Origin: DASXIF01 sp036498145
GTDB lineage: Bacteria > Actinomycetota > Actinomycetes > Mycobacteriales > Jatrophihabitantaceae
DNA length: 64,000 nt
Direction: 5' to 3'
Assembly (NCBI GenBank): GCA_963708625.1
Contig: CAVPSV010000004.1
Location: 186,001-250,000, forward strand
Shown here: piece after piece, positions 9,567-17,635 of the stretch
Position numbering within the stretch: the stretch's first letter is position 1
How the letters are laid out: every line of letters begins with the position of its first letter
Made by a program: the position numbers and the translations under genes
The notes under the pieces: generated by a model
What the model was told of the DNA's origin: nothing
Seen by the model: the letters and a program-made list of their open reading frames with translations, nothing else
Databases searched by the model: none

Positions 9567-9646
9567 AGCTTCTCGGCTCCCTTGACGATCAGCGCGAGCA
9601 GTACGAACACGCCGACGCTCAGCAGCACGAACAGCACGTCATGCAC
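9563..9646 (-). CDS. 27-residue membrane peptide at the head of kdp
   Basis: From GTG 9646 this ORF encodes a one-helix peptide beginning MHDVLFVLLSVGVF and ending IVKGAEKL. It overlaps the kdpF start by four bases (GTGA) and has a GGAG ribosome site 7 nt upstream. The short, fully hydrophobic helix with a basic end resembles KdpF in design but has a different sequence. I recall comparable tiny ORFs ahead of kdpF in actinobacteria, but cannot verify that here. An in-frame start further upstream (9757) would add a 37-residue tail that looks non-coding. It may be a second Kdp accessory peptide. Confidence 0.6.
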   Translation of the reverse strand: MHDVLFVLLSVGVFVLLALIVKGAEKL

Positions 9647-9849
9647 CGCAATCTCCGCCCGACAGGGGGTGAACCGCACCCGACGGTCCGGTCCGATGTC
9701 GGCCCGGCGAGCACAGTCAACCCTCAGGACGCAGCGGAATTCCACCGACGCGGGCACGTCTCACGCGCTGTTAGCACGGCACTCACGCGATCCTCACCCG
9801 GGCGATCCGGCGGCGCAGTCGCAGCCGGATTTCGCTGCTCCGGCCAGGG

Positions 9850-10743
9850 TCAATCCGCGGGCGGCGCGAACCGCGCCAGGTCGTCCAGCGACGGGACGAA
9901 GTAGTAGGCGCCGGTGATCGGCCGGGTGTAGCGGGTCAGTGCGTCGCGTTCGCCGGAGACGCCGGCCATGCTGTCCAGCATCGCGGACAACCGACGCTGC
10001 TCGGCGCTGAAGCCCACGAACATGGTGCCGTGCTCGAGCACGGTGCCATACGGGGTGTTTCGCCGGAAGATGTGGCCGAACTCGTCCTGGTCGGTGCGGG
10101 CGACGTGCGATGTCTCAGGCTTGTCCTCGAGTTCGATGCTGTCGCTCTTGCGCCGCCCGATCACGTCCTCCTGCTCGGGCACGGGCAGGCTGGTCCACGC
10201 CGCGGTGTCGTGCGCCCATTTCTGCAGCAGCAGCACCGACCCGCCGGCACCGGACGCGCCGTCGGGTATCAGCACGCAGGCGGGTGCCTCCCCGAGCGTC
10301 GGGTTCTCCGAGCCGTCGATGAAGCCGGTGAGGTCGAGATCGCGGTGATACGTCCAGCCCGCGGTCTCCACCGTCAACTCGGCCACGCCGCGCAACGCCG
10401 CGAGGACCTCGATGGTCGCGTCGAACACGACGTCGTAGCTGCCGCCCGCTATCCAGACGACCAGGTCGCGCTGGGTGGCCGGCATCGTGTAGCCGTCGCC
10501 TCCGACGACCGGCTCGCTGAAGCCGGCCACGCCGGCCGGCGCCTGCTCGGGCGCCGCCTGCGCCCACAGCTCGGGGCGGACGCCGGTGACGATGTTGACG
10601 CCACCCATGGTGGTGCGCGGCTCGGCCAGCCCGGCGGCGCCGGTGACCAGCGCGAGCGCGTCCGCGCCCGGTGCCAGGTCGAACTCGAGGTAAGTGTGCG
10701 CGAGCGTGCCGAGGGCAAAGATCCCGGTCTGCGGAACCGCCAT
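9850..10743 (-). CDS. DyP-type (YfeX-like) heme peroxidase
   Basis: Dye-decolorizing-type peroxidase of about 297 aa, which uses heme and hydrogen peroxide to oxidise an unknown substrate. The GxxDG-type distal motif appears as GFIDGSENPTL; the proximal heme-ligand region is FGHIFRRNTPYG followed by EHGTMFVGFS, the form seen in short YfeX-like (P-type) DyPs. No signal or Tat peptide is present, so it is cytoplasmic or may be packed into an encapsulin shell, though no encapsulin gene is nearby. ATG 10743 is preferred; an in-frame GTG three codons upstream is possible. The gene stands alone on the minus strand, 48 bp below the UbiA gene. Confidence 0.88.
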   Translation of the reverse strand: MAVPQTGIFALGTLAHTYLEFDLAPGADALALVTGAAGLAEPRTTMGGVNIVTGVRPELWAQAAPEQAPAGVAGFSEPVVGGDGYTMPATQRDLVVWIAGGSYDVVFDATIEVLAALRGVAELTVETAGWTYHRDLDLTGFIDGSENPTLGEAPACVLIPDGASGAGGSVLLLQKWAHDTAAWTSLPVPEQEDVIGRRKSDSIELEDKPETSHVARTDQDEFGHIFRRNTPYGTVLEHGTMFVGFSAEQRRLSAMLDSMAGVSGERDALTRYTRPITGAYYFVPSLDDLARFAPPAD

Positions 10744-10791
10744 GCCGAACACCGTAGCGCCGCGGCAGCCGCCCGCCGACGGCCCGTGCGC

Positions 10792-11652
10792 TCAGCGGTG
10801 GCCGAGGCGTCCGTAGGAGAACAGCACGACCAGGTCCACCGCCGCGATGGCGATCACCGCGTAGAACGCCAGCTTGCCGATTGCCGCACGCAGGGTCACC
10901 ACGATGATCGTGACGACGAGCGCGAACGCGATGGCGAGCCCCGCGATGCCGGCGCTGGTCGGCGCCTGCGCCGGTGCCAGCGCGGCGATCAGCGACGCGG
11001 CACTGGCGAGCGCGGCCGCGCTCAGTACGGCGCCGCGAGCGCCCATGCGGTGCGGCAGCCCGATGATGCCGGTGGCTCGGTCGCCCTCGATGTCCGGCAC
11101 GACATTGGCGAAGTGCGCGGTGACCCCCAGCAGCGCGGCCGTCGCGATCACCCAGGCCGGCGGCCACAGCTGCGACGGCCCGGCGAGCGTGGCGACGGCC
11201 GGCAGCAGGCCGAATGCGACGGCATAGGGCAGCCACGACAACACCGTCGACTTCAGCCACAGGTTGTAGCTCCAGGCACAGGCGACCGCCGCGAGATGCA
11301 CCACGCCGGCGCGCCAGCCGAGCAGCAGCGAGAGCGTCACGGTGCCGGCCAGCGCGAGCGCGATGCCGGTCTCGACCAGGCGGTGCCACCGATCCGATGC
11401 GGCCAGGGGCTTGTCCGTCCGGTGCACCGCGCGATCGCGTCGGGCATCGATTCGATCGTTTGACCAGCCGATGGACAGCTGGCCGGTGCAGACCGCGCCG
11501 AAGACGAGCGCGCAGGTGCCCGCCGAGTCACCGGCCCGCACCGCGAGCGCAGTGCCGAACGCGGTGACCGCGGCCACCGGTGCCGGGTGGCAGGCTGTCG
11601 CCAGCACGGCGAGGGCAGACCGTACCGAGCGGGATGGTTCCGAAGTCTGCAC
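10792..11652 (-). CDS. UbiA-family membrane prenyltransferase
   Basis: Polytopic membrane enzyme expected to attach an isoprenoid chain to an aromatic ring. Both diphosphate/Mg-binding Asp motifs are visible: NDRIDARRD in the first half and DIEGDR in the second, separated by hydrophobic helices (about eight to nine in all, 286 aa). It reads from GTG 11652, back-to-back with the type III PKS gene at 11869, so the ring made by the PKS operon is the obvious candidate acceptor. That link is inference; the enzyme could instead serve quinone or heme-type lipid synthesis. Confidence 0.85.
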   Translation of the reverse strand: MQTSEPSRSVRSALAVLATACHPAPVAAVTAFGTALAVRAGDSAGTCALVFGAVCTGQLSIGWSNDRIDARRDRAVHRTDKPLAASDRWHRLVETGIALALAGTVTLSLLLGWRAGVVHLAAVACAWSYNLWLKSTVLSWLPYAVAFGLLPAVATLAGPSQLWPPAWVIATAALLGVTAHFANVVPDIEGDRATGIIGLPHRMGARGAVLSAAALASAASLIAALAPAQAPTSAGIAGLAIAFALVVTIIVVTLRAAIGKLAFYAVIAIAAVDLVVLFSYGRLGHR

Positions 11653-11868
11653 GCCAGCATTGTCGTGCAGCCCGCCCCATCACGCCGACCACACGGCGCC
11701 ACAGCGCACCGGCCACAGCACGCCGGCCCCACCTCGTCGTCGCACCGAGGCTGAACCAGCGGCCAGGTAGCGTCGTGGGTAGTCCCGACAGGATCGAACG
11801 ACGGCAATCGGCACGTCAGGCGACTTGGAGCGAGGCGAGCGGATGCGCACTCCTGCAAGGCGAACGCG
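11653..11868. promoter_or_regulatory. Shared divergent promoter region, UbiA / type III PKS
   Basis: The 216 bp between the two divergent starts hold no ORF that looks coding. A hairpin-like GTCGTGGG-TAGT-CCCGAC lies near 11773-11790. I cannot place -10/-35 boxes with confidence. Head-to-head arrangement suggests joint control of the two sides. Confidence 0.45.
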
Positions 11869-12933
11869 GTGAGCGTCATCGCCGCGGTGCATACTGCACT
11901 GCCGCCGCATCGCTACCAGCAGGACGACATCACCGAGATGTTCGCCGGCCTGCTCGACCAGCCCAAACGCGCGCCGCTGATGCGCCGGCTGCATCGCAGC
12001 GCACAGGTCGACACGCGCCACCTGGTGTTGCCGCTCGACGGTTATCCCGCACTGAGCGATTTCGGTGCGGCCAATGACGCCTACATCGAGCACGCCACCG
12101 CCCTGGGCAGCGAGGCGGTGCTCGGCGCGCTGGAGGCGGCCGGGCTGGAGCCCGCGGACGTCGATCTGATCATGTTCACCACGGTGACCGGTATCGCCGC
12201 GCCATCCATCGACGCGCGGATCGCCGCGGTGATCGGGCTGCGGCCGGACGTGCGACGAATCCCGCTGTTCGGTCTCGGGTGCGTGGCCGGCGCGGCCGGG
12301 ATCGCGCGCGTGCACGACCTGCTGCGCGGCGACCCGAACGCGGTCGCGGTGCTGGTCTCGGTGGAGTTGTGCTCGCTGACCGTGCAGCGTCACGACGACT
12401 CGACCGCGAACCTCGTCGCCTCCGGCCTGTTCGGCGACGGGGCCGGCGCGGTCGTGGCCGTGGGTGACGAACGGGCCCAACACCTGCCTGCCGTGTCCGG
12501 CCCGCGCGTCATCGACTCGCGCAGCCACCTGTACCCGGGCAGCCAGCGCACCATGGGCTGGGACGTGTCGGCGACCGGGTTGAAGATCGTCCTGGACGCG
12601 AACGTGCCCACCCTGGTGCGGCGTTACCTCGGCGATGACGTGCGACAGCTGCTGGACGCGCATGGGCTCAAGCGCAGTGACATCACAGCTTGGGTCAGCC
12701 ACCCCGGCGGCCCGAAGGTGATCGAGGCGATCCAGGACGTGCTCGAGCTGAGTCCGGACGCCCTCGCGCTCACCTGGCGCTCGCTCGCCGAGGTCGGCAA
12801 CCTGTCCTCCTCGTCGGTGTTGCACGTGCTGGGCGAGACGATTGCCACCCGGCCGCCGGCCCGCACCCCGGGCCTGCTGATGGCGATGGGGCCCGGCTTC
12901 TGCGCCGAGCTCGTGCTGCTCGAGTGGACGTAG
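11869..12933 (+). CDS. Type III polyketide synthase (alkylresorcinol/alkylpyrone type)
   Basis: Homodimeric chalcone-synthase-fold enzyme of 354 aa that extends an acyl-CoA starter with malonyl-CoA and cyclises it to a resorcinol, pyrone or naphthalene. The catalytic triad can be placed: Cys138 (FGLGCVAGAAG), His278 (WVSHPGGPK) and Asn311 (GNLSSSS). The first residues (VIAAVHTALPPHRYQQDD) match bacterial members such as SrsA. The start is GTG 11869. It leads a three-gene operon with an ICMT-like methyltransferase (13 bp gap) and an FAD oxidoreductase. This is the order known for srsABC, which makes methylated phenolic lipids and quinones in Streptomyces. The starter unit cannot be predicted. 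Confidence 0.92.
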   Translation: MSVIAAVHTALPPHRYQQDDITEMFAGLLDQPKRAPLMRRLHRSAQVDTRHLVLPLDGYPALSDFGAANDAYIEHATALGSEAVLGALEAAGLEPADVDLIMFTTVTGIAAPSIDARIAAVIGLRPDVRRIPLFGLGCVAGAAGIARVHDLLRGDPNAVAVLVSVELCSLTVQRHDDSTANLVASGLFGDGAGAVVAVGDERAQHLPAVSGPRVIDSRSHLYPGSQRTMGWDVSATGLKIVLDANVPTLVRRYLGDDVRQLLDAHGLKRSDITAWVSHPGGPKVIEAIQDVLELSPDALALTWRSLAEVGNLSSSSVLHVLGETIATRPPARTPGLLMAMGPGFCAELVLLEWT

Positions 12934-12946
12934 GGCACTGCCGGCG

Positions 12947-13495
12947 ATGACCTGGTTCGCGGTCCTGATCGGGCTGGTCGCAATGGAGCGGCTGGCTGAG
13001 CTGGTGGTGTCCAAACGGCACGAGCGATGGAGCCGGGCCCAGGGCGGCGTGGAACACGGGGCGCGGCACTACCCGGTGATGGTCGTGCTGCACACCGGCC
13101 TGCTCGCCGGCGCGCTGATCGAGGTGGGCGTTGCCGACCGGCCGTTCGTGCCGGGCCTCGGCTGGCCGATGCTCGCGCTGGTGCTCGCGTCGCAGGGCCT
13201 GCGCTGGTGGTGCATCCGAACACTCGGCCCGCAGTGGAACACGCGGGTGATCGTCGTTCCGGGGCTGCCCCGGATCACGGGCGGCCCATACCGCTTGTTC
13301 AGCCACCCCAACTACGTCGCTGTCGTCGTCGAGGGCGCGGCGCTGCCACTGGTGCACACCGCGTGGATCACGGCGTCGGTGTTCACCGTCGCAAATGCTG
13401 TGCTGTTGCGGGTGCGGATCCGCACCGAGAACGCCGCGCTGGGCGCACTCGCGGCAAGCCCGGTGTCGCGGCGGGCCTCGGCCGCGCAATCGTGA
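12947..13495 (+). CDS. Isoprenylcysteine carboxyl methyltransferase-like protein (SrsB-type)
   Basis: Integral membrane methyltransferase of 182 aa with about four helices. The conserved C-terminal SAM-binding segment reads ITGGPYRLFSHPNYVA, with RIRTENAAL after it, as in the ICMT/PEMT superfamily. In srs-type clusters the homolog O-methylates an alkylresorcinol made by the PKS, and that is the likely role here. It starts 13 bp after the PKS gene and its stop overlaps the GTG of the FAD oxidoreductase (GTGA). No frameshift or unusual composition is seen. Confidence 0.85.
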   Translation: MTWFAVLIGLVAMERLAELVVSKRHERWSRAQGGVEHGARHYPVMVVLHTGLLAGALIEVGVADRPFVPGLGWPMLALVLASQGLRWWCIRTLGPQWNTRVIVVPGLPRITGGPYRLFSHPNYVAVVVEGAALPLVHTAWITASVFTVANAVLLRVRIRTENAALGALAASPVSRRASAAQS

Positions 13496-14520
13496 TCGAC
13501 CTCGTCGTCGCGGGCGGCGGCCCGGCCGGGTTGGCTACCGCGCTGTACGCGCACCGCGCCGGGCTGCAAGTTGCCGTCGTCGAGCAACGGCCGGCACCGA
13601 TCGACAAGGCCTGCGGCGAGGGGCTGATGCCCGCGGCAGTACGCGCGTTGGCCGATCTCGGCGTCCGGCCGGCGGGGCGATCGTTTCGCGGCATCACCTA
13701 CGTGGATCGGGACGCGGTTGCGACGGCGGACTTCTCGGCATCAGAGTCGGGTGCACACGGCCTCGGGGTGCGGCGCACTCAGCTGCACGCGGCGCTGCAC
13801 CACGCTGCGGTCGCGGCGGGCATAGACATGGTTCACGCACGGATCGACGCAGTGTGCCAGCACGACGCTGGTGTGACGGTGGCCGGCGTGCGGGCCCGAT
13901 ACCTCGTCGCTGCCGACGGGCTGCACTCGCCGATCCGCGAACGACTGGGATTGAGCAAGCGGGCGCACGGGATGCCACGGTGGGGGTTGCGCAGCCACTT
14001 CGCGGTGCCGCCGTGGTCCGACCGCGTCGAGGTGCACTGGTCGCGGTACGCCGAGGCCTATGTCACACCGGTGGGCGACGAGCTGGTGGGCATCGCGATC
14101 CTGACTCGATCACGGGGCCGGTTCGCCGACCAACTCCAGGAATTTCCGGCGCTGCGCGCGCGGCTCGACCCCGCGGCGGCGCAACAGGTGCGCGGTGCGG
14201 GGCCCCTGCGCCAGCGCGTCGCGGCCCGGGTGGCGGGGCGGGTGTTGCTGGTCGGCGATGCGGCAGGGTACGTGGACGCGCTGACGGGTGAGGGGTTGTC
14301 GATCGGGTTCAGCTGCGCGCAGGCGGCGGTGCAGCGGATCTGCAGCGGTGAGGTGGCCCGGTACGAAGGCGACTACGCCCGAATCACCAGGCGCTACCGG
14401 CTGATGACCTCGTCGCTGCTGTGGGCGACCAGGTACCGGCCGGTGCGGGAGCGGATCGTGCCGACCGCGCAACGGCTGCCCCGCGTGTTCGAGTTTGTGG
14501 TGCGGCAACTCGGCACCTGA
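13492..14520 (+). CDS. FAD-dependent oxidoreductase (geranylgeranyl-reductase/hydroxylase type)
   Basis: Flavoprotein of 342 aa in the PHBH/geranylgeranyl reductase group. The N-terminal dinucleotide fold is VVAGGGPAGLATALYA; the second FAD motif is LLVGDAAGYVDALTGEGLS. CGEGLMP near residue 40 is typical of geranylgeranyl-reductase-like proteins. An upstream in-frame extension to 13027 lies inside the methyltransferase gene and is rejected; GTG 13492, overlapping the previous stop, is the start. By analogy with SrsC it may hydroxylate the resorcinol ring to a quinol/quinone; reduction of a prenyl chain added by the UbiA enzyme is the other possibility. Confidence 0.87.
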   Translation: MIDLVVAGGGPAGLATALYAHRAGLQVAVVEQRPAPIDKACGEGLMPAAVRALADLGVRPAGRSFRGITYVDRDAVATADFSASESGAHGLGVRRTQLHAALHHAAVAAGIDMVHARIDAVCQHDAGVTVAGVRARYLVAADGLHSPIRERLGLSKRAHGMPRWGLRSHFAVPPWSDRVEVHWSRYAEAYVTPVGDELVGIAILTRSRGRFADQLQEFPALRARLDPAAAQQVRGAGPLRQRVAARVAGRVLLVGDAAGYVDALTGEGLSIGFSCAQAAVQRICSGEVARYEGDYARITRRYRLMTSSLLWATRYRPVRERIVPTAQRLPRVFEFVVRQLGT

Positions 14521-14528
14521 TCCACTAA

Positions 14529-14580
14529 TGGATCGTGATGCTGTGGCTGCGCTATAGCGGAGCGTGCGCATCACGATCCA
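14529..14580. repeat. Intergenic palindrome, copy A (GCTATAGC centre)
   Basis: Perfect 13-bp inverted arms (TGGATCGTGATGC, 14529-14541; complement 14568-14580) around a GCTATAGC core. It lies nine bases after the FAD oxidoreductase stop and just before the end of the convergent 155-aa gene, so it probably also acts as a two-way terminator. A second copy, with 16 bp of the left arm region, the core and 18 bp of the right arm region identical and at the same spacing, lies at 49256-49306. Confidence 0.8.
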
Positions 14581-14592
14581 CAACGGCGGCGC

Positions 14593-15060
14593 TCAGAGGA
14601 TCTTGTTGATGATGTCGGAGCCGATGCCGAAGGCGGCACCGGTGGCCATTGCCTGACCGAAGCCACCGTGCAGGAATCGCTGCAGGCCGCCGCCGCCCAT
14701 GCCGCCGGCCATGCCCATCGGTGCTTGCTGGTACTGCTGGGGTGGCTGCTGGTACTGCTGGGGTGGCTGCTGGTACTGCGGGGGTGGCTGCTGGTACTGC
14801 GGGGGCGCCGCGGCCTCGGAAGCTTGCACGTGGTTGTCGACCAACGAGTGAATCGACTGCAGGAGCAGGGTGACCTGGCCCTGCTCCTGCTGGATGCCGA
14901 GGGCGATCTCCTTGAGATCGAGTTGCCATTCCCTCGCGTTGGTGTCACCCGCCGCGGCCGCGCTCTGCAGCTTGGTGGCGAGTGTCTGGATCAGCTGACC
15001 GGTCTGGTTGGCCTGCTGCTGCAGTTGGGCGTAGTTCTGGTCAACGGTGTCGGCATCCAT
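14593..15060 (-). CDS. Hypothetical Q/P-repeat protein with Gly-rich tail
   Basis: A 155-residue protein of unknown function. From ATG 15060, preceded by GGGAG, it has an N-terminal helical part (residues 1-80, Gln-rich, coiled-coil-like), then four copies of a YQQPPQQ-type heptad encoded by imperfect 21-bp tandem repeats (about 14724-14805). The C-terminus is Gly/Met-rich and may be membrane-associated (GMAGGMGGGG...AFGIGSDIINKIL). A longer reading frame to 15639 is discarded: it runs through the upstream repeats and the TetR gene. The repeats are prone to copy-number change. It could be a small scaffold or stress protein; nothing in the sequence decides. Confidence 0.7.
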   Translation of the reverse strand: MDADTVDQNYAQLQQQANQTGQLIQTLATKLQSAAAAGDTNAREWQLDLKEIALGIQQEQGQVTLLLQSIHSLVDNHVQASEAAAPPQYQQPPPQYQQPPQQYQQPPQQYQQAPMGMAGGMGGGGLQRFLHGGFGQAMATGAAFGIGSDIINKIL

Positions 15061-15118
15061 CGTCGCTCCCGGTCCGTGTTGGCGTGCGGAGATGTGTGCG
15101 CGTAGCCAGCAACTATGC

Positions 15119-15186
15119 ACACACGAGAAGTAGGTACACACGAAAACTAGGTACACACGGATGTGCCCTACGAACCTAGTCCGTGT
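15119..15186. promoter_or_regulatory. Iteron-like 17-bp repeats upstream of the Q/P-repeat gene
   Basis: Two 17-bp direct repeats of form ACACACGARAASTAGGT (15119-15135, 15136-15152) are followed by a third partial copy (ACACACGG, 15153-15160). An ACTAGGT/ACCTAGT pair (15146-15152 and 15174-15180) and an ACACGG/CCGTGT pair overlap them. They lie about 60-130 bp upstream of the start at 15060, a plausible operator or RNA structure. Confidence 0.5.
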
Positions 15187-15230
15187 CGGGCCGGCGCGGT
15201 TGCGGGTCAGCTGAGAGGGTTCTGAACCGC

Positions 15231-15818
15231 TCAGCTGGGCAGGTAATCGTCGAGCAGCGGACCGATTTCGCGGGCGACCGTCTGCAGCGGCGCGACATCC
15301 TGCTCGGCACGCGCGATGAGGATTGCACCTTCGAGCGCGCTGACCATCAGCGTGGCCAACGCCGGCGCCTTGCGGGCCGGCACGCCCATCTCGACCAGCG
15401 CGCTGCCGATCGGGGCGCGCCAGGCATGAAACGCGCCGGATGCTGCGCCGCGGGTGGAGTCCACACCCTCGGCCCAGTCCACCGTTGCCGCCGCAACGGG
15501 GCAGCCCGCGTCGAAACCGTCGCGGCGGTACTGGTCGATCCATTGCTGAACCATCGCGGCGAACAGTTTGCTCGGGCTCGGGCGGGTCATCCCGGCGACG
15601 AGCCGCTCGACCCGTTTGCCGGCGTACCGGCCGGCCCAATCGACCGCCTCGTTGATCAGCTGCTCCTTGCCGCCCGGGAAGTAGTGCTGCAAGGAGCCGC
15701 GCGGCGCCCGGGCATGTTCGACCACGTCGCGCATGCCCGTGTTCGCCACGCCGTGCCGGCTGATGAGCTGCGCGGTGCTGAACACCATTCGCTCCCGCGG
15801 ACCGCGTTCAACACTCAT
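15231..15818 (-). CDS. TetR-family transcriptional regulator
   Basis: 195-residue one-component regulator. The N-terminal HTH runs about residues 10-55 (FSTAQLISRHGVANTGMRDVVEHARAP, then GSLQHYFPGGKEQL). The C-terminal domain with GCPVAAATVDWAE resembles the LmrA/YxaF-like subgroup that controls efflux and quinone-type stress genes. It lies downstream of, and overlaps by 11 bp, the GNAT gene, so the two are probably co-transcribed. No operator is identifiable in front of it because its start is inside the GNAT gene. Its target genes are unknown. Confidence 0.9.
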   Translation of the reverse strand: MSVERGPRERMVFSTAQLISRHGVANTGMRDVVEHARAPRGSLQHYFPGGKEQLINEAVDWAGRYAGKRVERLVAGMTRPSPSKLFAAMVQQWIDQYRRDGFDAGCPVAAATVDWAEGVDSTRGAASGAFHAWRAPIGSALVEMGVPARKAPALATLMVSALEGAILIARAEQDVAPLQTVAREIGPLLDDYLPS

Positions 15819-16473
15819 CTGCTACTCCGGTTCGCTGTCGCACGTTCCACCGCTGCTCCGATCCTGGTCCGATCCGGTACACCGCGCTCACCTCGTCCTC
15901 ACCGAAGGTGATGTCCTGCATCCGGTAGTGCCGCGCTAGCCACTCCAGCAGTGCAGTTCGGCCGGGAAGTACGGACGCGGTCAGCCGCGTCACACCACGA
16001 GCACGGGCGCGGCGGGCGAGTTCCCCCGCCATCGCGGTACCCAACCGCTGCCGCTGGTGCGTGTCGTCCACCAGGATCGCGAGCTCGCCGATGCTGTCGC
16101 CGGTCGCGACCACGCTGGCCAGTCCGACGAGTTCGCCGGCCTGCCAGGCGCCGAGGGCATCGTGCCGCGCGGGCACGGCCGCGAGCGCGCCGGCAAGGTA
16201 GTCGGGCGGCAGTTCGGTGACGTTGCCGAAGAAGCGCAGTCGCCGGGTCTGCGCCGAGCATCGGGCGAAGAGCGCACCGATCGCGTCCCGATCGGCGGGC
16301 GTGATCGACGCGATACGCGGGACCGGCGGACAGGCGATCCTCGACGCATCGGGCGCGAGAAGTGCCCGAGCTGCGAGGGGAACCGCCACCAGCGCGTTTG
16401 CGGACGGCGCAGCGAGCGCGCCCGTCCACGCCGGGGCCCGGTGCTGCCTGGGTGGTGCTATGACGCTCGTCAT
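15808..16473 (-). CDS. GNAT-family N-acetyltransferase
   Basis: 221-residue acetyl-CoA-dependent acetyltransferase. The acetyl-CoA loop (motif A) reads ELAILVDDTHQRQRLGTAM, followed by LARRARARGVTRLTASVL. The approximately 55-residue Ala/Pro-rich N-terminus is poorly conserved in appearance and the true start might lie inside it; ATG 16473 is used because no later start has a better ribosome site. RRLRFFGNVTELPP resembles the stand-alone GNAT domains fused in some bacteria to protein-acetyltransferases of the Pat type. It is divergent from the nitronate monooxygenase gene (41 bp apart) and precedes tetR. Confidence 0.85.
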   Translation of the reverse strand: MTSVIAPPRQHRAPAWTGALAAPSANALVAVPLAARALLAPDASRIACPPVPRIASITPADRDAIGALFARCSAQTRRLRFFGNVTELPPDYLAGALAAVPARHDALGAWQAGELVGLASVVATGDSIGELAILVDDTHQRQRLGTAMAGELARRARARGVTRLTASVLPGRTALLEWLARHYRMQDITFGEDEVSAVYRIGPGSEQRWNVRQRTGVADEC

Positions 16474-16514
16474 GATGTAGACCAGGCTATGTCAGCCGTC
16501 ATAGTCTGGCAAGC

Positions 16515-17519
16515 GTGGATATGCGCAGCGACCTGCCGATCGTGCAAGCCCCGATGGCCGGCGGCCCGTCGAGCGTCGAGCTGGCCGTGGCGAGTGCCCG
16601 CGCCGGCGCCTATCCGTTCCTCGCCGCGGCATATCTGTCCGTCGACGCGTTGAACGACCAGCTCGACCAGCTGACGGCTGGCACGGATCGTCCGTTCGGG
16701 GTGAATCTGTTCGTGCCGTCCACGCCGAGCGATCCGGAGCCGATCCGCGATTACGCGCGCCGGCTGGCCGCCGAGGCGGCGCGGCTCGGCGCGAGCCTGG
16801 GTGAGCCGCGCTGGGACGACGACGCGTATCCGGCGAAGGTGTCGGTCCTCGAGGCGCGGCCGGTGGATCTGGTGACGTTCACGTTCGGCTGTCCGGCGGT
16901 CGAGGACGTCGCGCGGCTGCACTCTGCCGGGTCACGCGTGGGCATCACCGTCACGTCAGTGCCGGAGGCGCGCGAGGCAGCCGCCGCCGGCGCGGACCTG
17001 GTGATCGTGCAGGGCACCGAGGCGGGAGGGCACCAGGGCACGTTCGTCGATGACGGCCCGAACGAGACGCCGCTGCTCGAGGCCTTGACCTCGATCCGCG
17101 CCGCCGTCGACGTGCCGATGATCGCCACGGGTGGCATCGGCTCCGCGCCCGCGTTGCGTGCGGCGCTGGACGCAGGGGCGGTCGCCGGGCAGATCGGCAC
17201 CGCCTTGCTCTGTGCCGAGGAGGCCGGCACGTCCGAGACGTATCGGCGCGCGCTGCTGCAGCGCCGTTACGACGCCACGATCGTGACGCGCGCGTTCAGC
17301 GGCAGGCACGCTCGCGGGCTGCGCAACCGCCTTGCCGTCGAGTACACCGAGGTGGCGCCGGCCGGCTATCCCGAGGTGCACTACCTGACTCTGCCGCTGC
17401 GCCGGGCTGCGACGAAGGCCGGTGACCCGGACGTGCCGAACCTGTGGGCCGGGCTGAACTGGCAGCAGGCGCAGGCCGGCCCCGCGGCCGACATCATCCA
17501 TTCGATCGCCGGCGACTGA
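16515..17519 (+). CDS. Nitronate monooxygenase (2-nitropropane dioxygenase family)
   Basis: FMN-dependent TIM-barrel enzyme of 334 aa that oxidises alkyl nitronates such as propionate 3-nitronate. The N-terminal PIVQAPMAGGPSS, the catalytic-His segment GTEAGGHQG and the phosphate-binding IATGGIGSAPAL are all present and place it in the class I-like group. ATG 16521 is an alternative start two codons in. It is divergent from the GNAT gene; the 41-bp gap carries AT-rich promoter-like sequence. Related proteins are often annotated as enoyl-ACP reductase II, which is the main alternative. Confidence 0.9.
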   Translation: MDMRSDLPIVQAPMAGGPSSVELAVASARAGAYPFLAAAYLSVDALNDQLDQLTAGTDRPFGVNLFVPSTPSDPEPIRDYARRLAAEAARLGASLGEPRWDDDAYPAKVSVLEARPVDLVTFTFGCPAVEDVARLHSAGSRVGITVTSVPEAREAAAAGADLVIVQGTEAGGHQGTFVDDGPNETPLLEALTSIRAAVDVPMIATGGIGSAPALRAALDAGAVAGQIGTALLCAEEAGTSETYRRALLQRRYDATIVTRAFSGRHARGLRNRLAVEYTEVAPAGYPEVHYLTLPLRRAATKAGDPDVPNLWAGLNWQQAQAGPAADIIHSIAGD

Positions 17520-17566
17520 CTGGGACCGATCAGCGCAGCGCCACCAACGCATGTGCCCGCTCCAGC

Positions 17567-17601
17567 GGTACGAGGTACGAGGTACGAGGTACGAGGATCG
17601 A
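17567..17601. repeat. 7-bp tandem repeat (GGTACGA)n
   Basis: Four perfect GGTACGA units and one variant (GGATCGA) in the short gap between the nitronate monooxygenase and DUF222 genes, which converge here. It is a simple microsatellite, likely variable in length. Confidence 0.85.
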
Positions 17602-17635
17602 TTGGCCCACGCCACGCGCGCCGGGTCAACCGCGA

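Noticed and set aside
16458..16504. CTATGACG / CGTCATAG inverted repeat between the GNAT and nitronate monooxygenase genes
   Set aside because: The left arm lies inside the GNAT coding sequence and the arms are 31 bp apart; too weak to call an operator.
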